From JBECKX01 sp964468475 (GTDB lineage Bacteria; Zixibacteria; MSB-5A5; CAIYYT01): a stretch of 37,512 nt of DNA. Location of the stretch: the NCBI GenBank assembly GCA_964468475.1, contig CAYXUL010000026.1, positions 1-37,512 of the forward strand, written 5' to 3'. Below the pieces are notes generated by a model. The model searched no databases, was not told where the DNA came from, and worked only from the letters and a program-made list of their open reading frames with translations. This document shows, piece after piece, positions 34,469-37,512 of this stretch. Within the stretch, counting starts at the first letter, position 1, and every line of letters starts with the position of its first letter. Position numbers and translations under genes: made by a program.

Positions 34469-35161
34469 ATGAAAGAGCTAGTGTTAGATGCGGCGAAAAG
34501 AACCGGCACTGGCAAGAGTCACACGCGCAAAATGCGCGCCCAGGATCAGATCCCGGGAATCGTCTACGGACTCGATAAAAGTCCGGAAATGGTGACAGTG
34601 GGTGGTCGGGAGCTGATAAAGATGATCCATACCGCCGGTACCGAGAATATACTTCTCGATATAAAAATCGGCAGAAGCAAAGAGAAAGTTCTGCTGAAAG
34701 AAATCCAGTTTCATCCGGTCACGGAGCGGATGTTGCACCTGGATTTCCAGCGTATCGATATGACCAAGCCGATTCAGGTCTCGGTGCCTTTGCATTTCGA
34801 GGGCAAATCGGAAGGTGTCAAGGAAGGCGGCGTGATGGAAGTCCTGCGTCGCGATGTTGAGGTGAGCTGCCTCCCGGCGGATATACCTTCGTACATCAGC
34901 GTGAACGTCGAAGCACTTACTATCGGCGATTCGCTGCACGTCTCTGATATTGTCGTCGAGAAGGTGGAAATCCTGACCGAGCTGGACCGCACTATCGTAG
35001 TGGTTGCACCTCCGACGGTAGTCAAGGTTGCTACAGCGGCTGAGGAAGGTGTTGAAGGTGAAGAGGGCGAAGCTGCTGAAGGCGCAGAAGGTGAAGCTGC
35101 TGAGGGTGAAGGAGAATCTGCCGAGCCTGAAGTTATCACCGAGAAGAAAAAGGAAGAGTAA
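34469..35161 (+). CDS. rplY: 50S ribosomal protein L25/general stress protein Ctc
   Basis: The 230-residue protein has an N-terminal L25 5S-rRNA-binding domain (1-95; RKMRAQDQIPGIVYG, FHPVTERMLHLDFQRI) and a C-terminal TL5/CTC beta domain (about 97-190), then an acidic low-complexity tail of Glu, Gly and Ala (about 194-225). AAGGAG lies 7 nt before the ATG. A strong terminator follows. The pth gene that often comes next is absent. Confidence 0.95.
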   Translation: MKELVLDAAKRTGTGKSHTRKMRAQDQIPGIVYGLDKSPEMVTVGGRELIKMIHTAGTENILLDIKIGRSKEKVLLKEIQFHPVTERMLHLDFQRIDMTKPIQVSVPLHFEGKSEGVKEGGVMEVLRRDVEVSCLPADIPSYISVNVEALTIGDSLHVSDIVVEKVEILTELDRTIVVVAPPTVVKVATAAEEGVEGEEGEAAEGAEGEAAEGEGESAEPEVITEKKKEE

Positions 35162-35200
35162 CCCCAGAGCACTGTTCCTACGTTCTGATATGATCATTCA

Positions 35201-35229
35201 AAGCTCCCTCGTTAGAGGGAGCTTTTTTT
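35201..35229 (+). terminator. Intrinsic terminator after rplY
   Basis: A perfect 10-bp stem (AAGCTCCCTC/GAGGGAGCTT) with loop GTTA is followed by a T-run, 40 nt after the rplY stop. It ends the prs-rplY transcript. Confidence 0.95.
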
Positions 35230-35427
35230 GTGGGAATTTCCCCAGGCTGTCTTTGTAACTATTACACGAATCTATAGTGTAGGGCGTCTAAAGAGTGCCC
35301 CAACCAAGCATCACTTCAATTGCACAGCAGATTCTACGACAATTGCGGCATCCCTCATTCTTCACCGCCCGGAAGATACAAGCTGACAGAATCTTCACGA
35401 GTCAAACTCTTGATGGAGGGATCGATC

Positions 35428-37122
35428 ATGCAAGAAATCTTAAAGCTCAGGAACATCCTGTTTGGTATCGCGGCGCTGGTGCTGCTGTTCGGGCACGGGT
35501 ACGCTGCGGATACTCTTGTTGTCGCACCGGCAATTAAGTCGGTGACCGTGTTCGGAAATCAGGCGAAGATTCGCCGCGAAGTAACCTGCAGGGTTGATGG
35601 CGGCATGATTCCTGTGCTGCTGACCGGTTTGCCGGTGGGGATGACTGCCGGGAGTGCGCGCGCCGGTGTGATCTCAGGTAGCGCGAGCGTCATCAGACTG
35701 GCGGAACGAACCAGAACCGAGGCGGTTAGCGTAAATGACCGGGTGGCAGGGCTCGAGGCCCAGATTGACTCGATAAAGTACTATCATTACAACCGGATTA
35801 CTGATTTAATCAGTGTTCTCGAAGCACAGCAGTCACTTCTGCAGCTTGCAACAGAAAGCGGCAATGATGATCTCAAGTCGCAGGCTCGGAATAGTGAGTT
35901 CGATGTCAGCAGTTGGAGATCGGCTTACAACTTCCTGGGGGAGACTCTCACTCAACTTACAGACTCGCTGCGAGTGCTGAAGAGACGAAAAACAGAGCTG
36001 GACGCACGACTCGACGCACTGAATAGCCGGATCAGCGAATTGCGATCACTCACCGGGAAATCGAGCAGGGTAGTTGCGGTCGACCTGGACGTTGCTGCCG
36101 CCGGTGAGGTTAAGCTCTATCTTGAATACTTGATCAATGGCGCGATGTGGAAGCCGATCTACGATTTTCGCTTGTTCAGTGAGGATAGCCTGGAAATCAG
36201 GTACTACGGTGATGTCTCGCAGTGGACTGGGGAAGACTGGAAAGATGTGGAACTTACGCTCTCGACTTCAAGGCCAAGCTTTACCAGTGCACCCGGCGAC
36301 TTCACGCCGCGTTACCTTGCGACGGTCGTCACCACAACGCGCGATTTGCTCAAGGCAGATCAGCCCGCGAACGTCCGCCAGATTATGGCCGAGAATCTCA
36401 AGGATATGCCGCTGCAGTTGGGAAGCGGGCAGATTCATATCCGCGGTGGTCGGGGGATTGGAGGTGAATATGTTGATGATGGCATTGCTTCCACCGTATT
36501 CTCCAGCAGCTCACAATTTGCGACATCGTTTAGTATCAAGTACCCGCAGACGGTGCTGGCGGGGAGCGAATCGATTCGAGCACCGATTGCGACCTATCGT
36601 ATGCCGTGCGAGCTAAGTCTGCTGGCGCGTCCCTCGAATCACGAGGCTGTGTTTCGGCTGGCTCATCTGAAAAATGACGAGGATGTCCCGCTCCTGCCGG
36701 GCGTGGTTCATCTCTTTGCCTATGCTGACTATCTAGGTGCGGTGACGCTGCCCGATGCCGTTTTTCCCGATCAGGAATTTGAGGTACCTTTTGGGTCAGA
36801 CAACAAAATCACCTTGAAGCGTGATGTACTCTTCGAAGAACATGACAAGAAGGGCGACACCTGGAAGGCGAAACAGCGCGTTAACCTCATCCTCACCAAC
36901 AATGGCAGTGAGGCGAAGACGATCAGGCTTGAGGAGGCAATTCCGGTTAGCCAGGACAAGGCGATCAAAATCGAGATTGATCGCTTGAAGCCCGAGCCAC
37001 TGGATAAGAACTTCAAAGGTATGGTCGCATGGGAAGTCAGCGTACCGGCGGGTGAAACGCGCACGTTTGAGATCGCCTACAAGATCGAGTATCCGGCGAA
37101 CACGAAACTGCGCGGTTTGTGA
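35428..37122 (+). CDS. DUF4139-domain (mucoidy inhibitor A-like) exported protein
   Basis: The 564-residue product has a signal peptide (NILFGIAALVLLFGHGYA, cleavage near residue 27). It opens with an N-terminal beta segment IKSVTVFGNQAKIRREV (DUF4140-type), a coiled-coil middle (about 100-205) and the C-terminal DUF4139 beta region with YLINGAMWKPIYDFRL and the WTGEDWKDVELTLSTSRP signature. A segment at about 335-354 reads IRGGRGIGGEYVDDGI, much like a TonB-receptor plug motif, inserted inside the DUF4139 region. ATG at 35428 is chosen because GGAGGG lies 7 nt upstream; the frame is open to 35320 but that part lacks a signal peptide. The molecular function of the family is unclear. Confidence 0.85.
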   Translation: MQEILKLRNILFGIAALVLLFGHGYAADTLVVAPAIKSVTVFGNQAKIRREVTCRVDGGMIPVLLTGLPVGMTAGSARAGVISGSASVIRLAERTRTEAVSVNDRVAGLEAQIDSIKYYHYNRITDLISVLEAQQSLLQLATESGNDDLKSQARNSEFDVSSWRSAYNFLGETLTQLTDSLRVLKRRKTELDARLDALNSRISELRSLTGKSSRVVAVDLDVAAAGEVKLYLEYLINGAMWKPIYDFRLFSEDSLEIRYYGDVSQWTGEDWKDVELTLSTSRPSFTSAPGDFTPRYLATVVTTTRDLLKADQPANVRQIMAENLKDMPLQLGSGQIHIRGGRGIGGEYVDDGIASTVFSSSSQFATSFSIKYPQTVLAGSESIRAPIATYRMPCELSLLARPSNHEAVFRLAHLKNDEDVPLLPGVVHLFAYADYLGAVTLPDAVFPDQEFEVPFGSDNKITLKRDVLFEEHDKKGDTWKAKQRVNLILTNNGSEAKTIRLEEAIPVSQDKAIKIEIDRLKPEPLDKNFKGMVAWEVSVPAGETRTFEIAYKIEYPANTKLRGL

Positions 37123-37149
37123 TAGGAATGCGCTGAGCCAACGCGAGCG

Positions 37150-37512
37150 CTACGTGGTCTGTTGGCGGCTCAGTCTCGGCGCCAGTTCGGCGGTGATCAT
37201 GGCGCTGAAGATCAGCAGGCCGCCGATGGCGCGCTCAGCGATGAATTGTTCACCGCCCAGTGTCCACGCGAAGATGGCGGCGAAAACCGGTTCGAGGGCG
37301 AAGATCAGGCTGACTCTGATGGCGGCGGTGTGGCGCTGTGCCACGAGTTGAATCACGAATGCGGAAATTGTCGGGAAGAGCGTGAGGAAAACCACGATTC
37401 CGATGGTGTTTGCACTTCCCGCTGAGAAGGGAAGCCGGAACAGAATCGCCGCAATGAAACTCAGCAACGAAACCACAACGAACTGCTGAAAGCAGAGCGT
37501 GTAGGGATCAAA
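37150..37512 (-). CDS. EamA/DMT-family transporter, C-terminal part (cut by window end)
   Basis: The frame is open from the window edge through 37477 (FDPYTLCFQQF) to the stop at 37150, giving 120 residues. It contains hydrophobic helices including GIVVFLTLFPTISAFVIQ, then RVSLIFALEPVFAAIFAW and GGLLIFSAMITAEL, the last helices of an EamA domain with the typical LEPVFAA motif. It is probably a drug/metabolite exporter. It converges with the DUF4139 gene, 27 nt away. Confidence 0.85.
   Translation of the reverse strand, partial: FDPYTLCFQQFVVVSLLSFIAAILFRLPFSAGSANTIGIVVFLTLFPTISAFVIQLVAQRHTAAIRVSLIFALEPVFAAIFAWTLGGEQFIAERAIGGLLIFSAMITAELAPRLSRQQTT

Noticed and set aside
35034..35140. Short tandem DNA repeats at the 3' end of rplY
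   Set aside because: Explained by codons for the acidic Glu/Gly/Ala tail of L25.
1..37512. CRISPR array, prophage or insertion sequence
   Set aside because: No regularly spaced repeats, integrase, transposase or phage structural genes were seen.

Overview
The window looks like a chromosomal segment of an uncultured Gram-negative bacterium of the FCB type. The best guess is a Zixibacteria-like lineage. This is inferred from a large secreted protein ending in two dockerin-like GDxDGSG...IGDAVYLINYIFGGGPAP repeats, together with outer-membrane porin and beta-barrel genes. The 100-N block at 16393-16492 shows that this is a draft or metagenome scaffold. No phage, insertion sequence or CRISPR array is visible.

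Layout. 1-348: 3' part of a small membrane-protein gene read through an in-frame TGA with a SECIS-like hairpin, a candidate selenoprotein. 398-489: REP-like palindromes. 515-2895 (-): cydAB. 3050-4877 (-): an SRPBCC protein and a class II photolyase. 4962-5183 (+): a small hypothetical protein. 5202-13074 (-): cupin, purA, engB, lon, clpX, clpP and tig, a protein-quality-control cluster headed by two tRNA-Leu genes. 13691 (+): tRNA-Glu. 13942-17092 (-): the gapped dockerin-repeat exoprotein. 17093-17992: a long divergent intergenic region.

17993-28233 (+) is a complete phosphate island: phoB, phoR, a porin, pstS-C-A-B and phoU, then a Na/Pi cotransporter with a second PhoU-like gene. Elements with 11-nt period lie upstream of phoB, the porin and the cotransporter, which fits PhoB autoregulation and control of both a high-affinity ABC system and a sodium-driven system.

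28307-33411 (+) encodes an outer-membrane beta-barrel protein followed by a tight three-gene unit: an ATP-grasp ligase fused to an M20-like domain that has lost most metal ligands, a signal-peptide-less gamma-glutamyltransferase homologue with altered substrate-pocket residues, and an N-formylglutamate amidohydrolase homologue. This is the best candidate for an undescribed pathway. 33458-35229: prs and rplY with a promoter and terminator. 35428-37122: a DUF4139 protein with a TonB-plug-like segment. 37150-37512 (-): the end of an EamA transporter gene.

The items most worth following up are the candidate selenoprotein, the ligase/pseudo-M20/GGT-like/FGase operon, the 11-nt-period operators and the tRNA-Leu with anticodon AAG.
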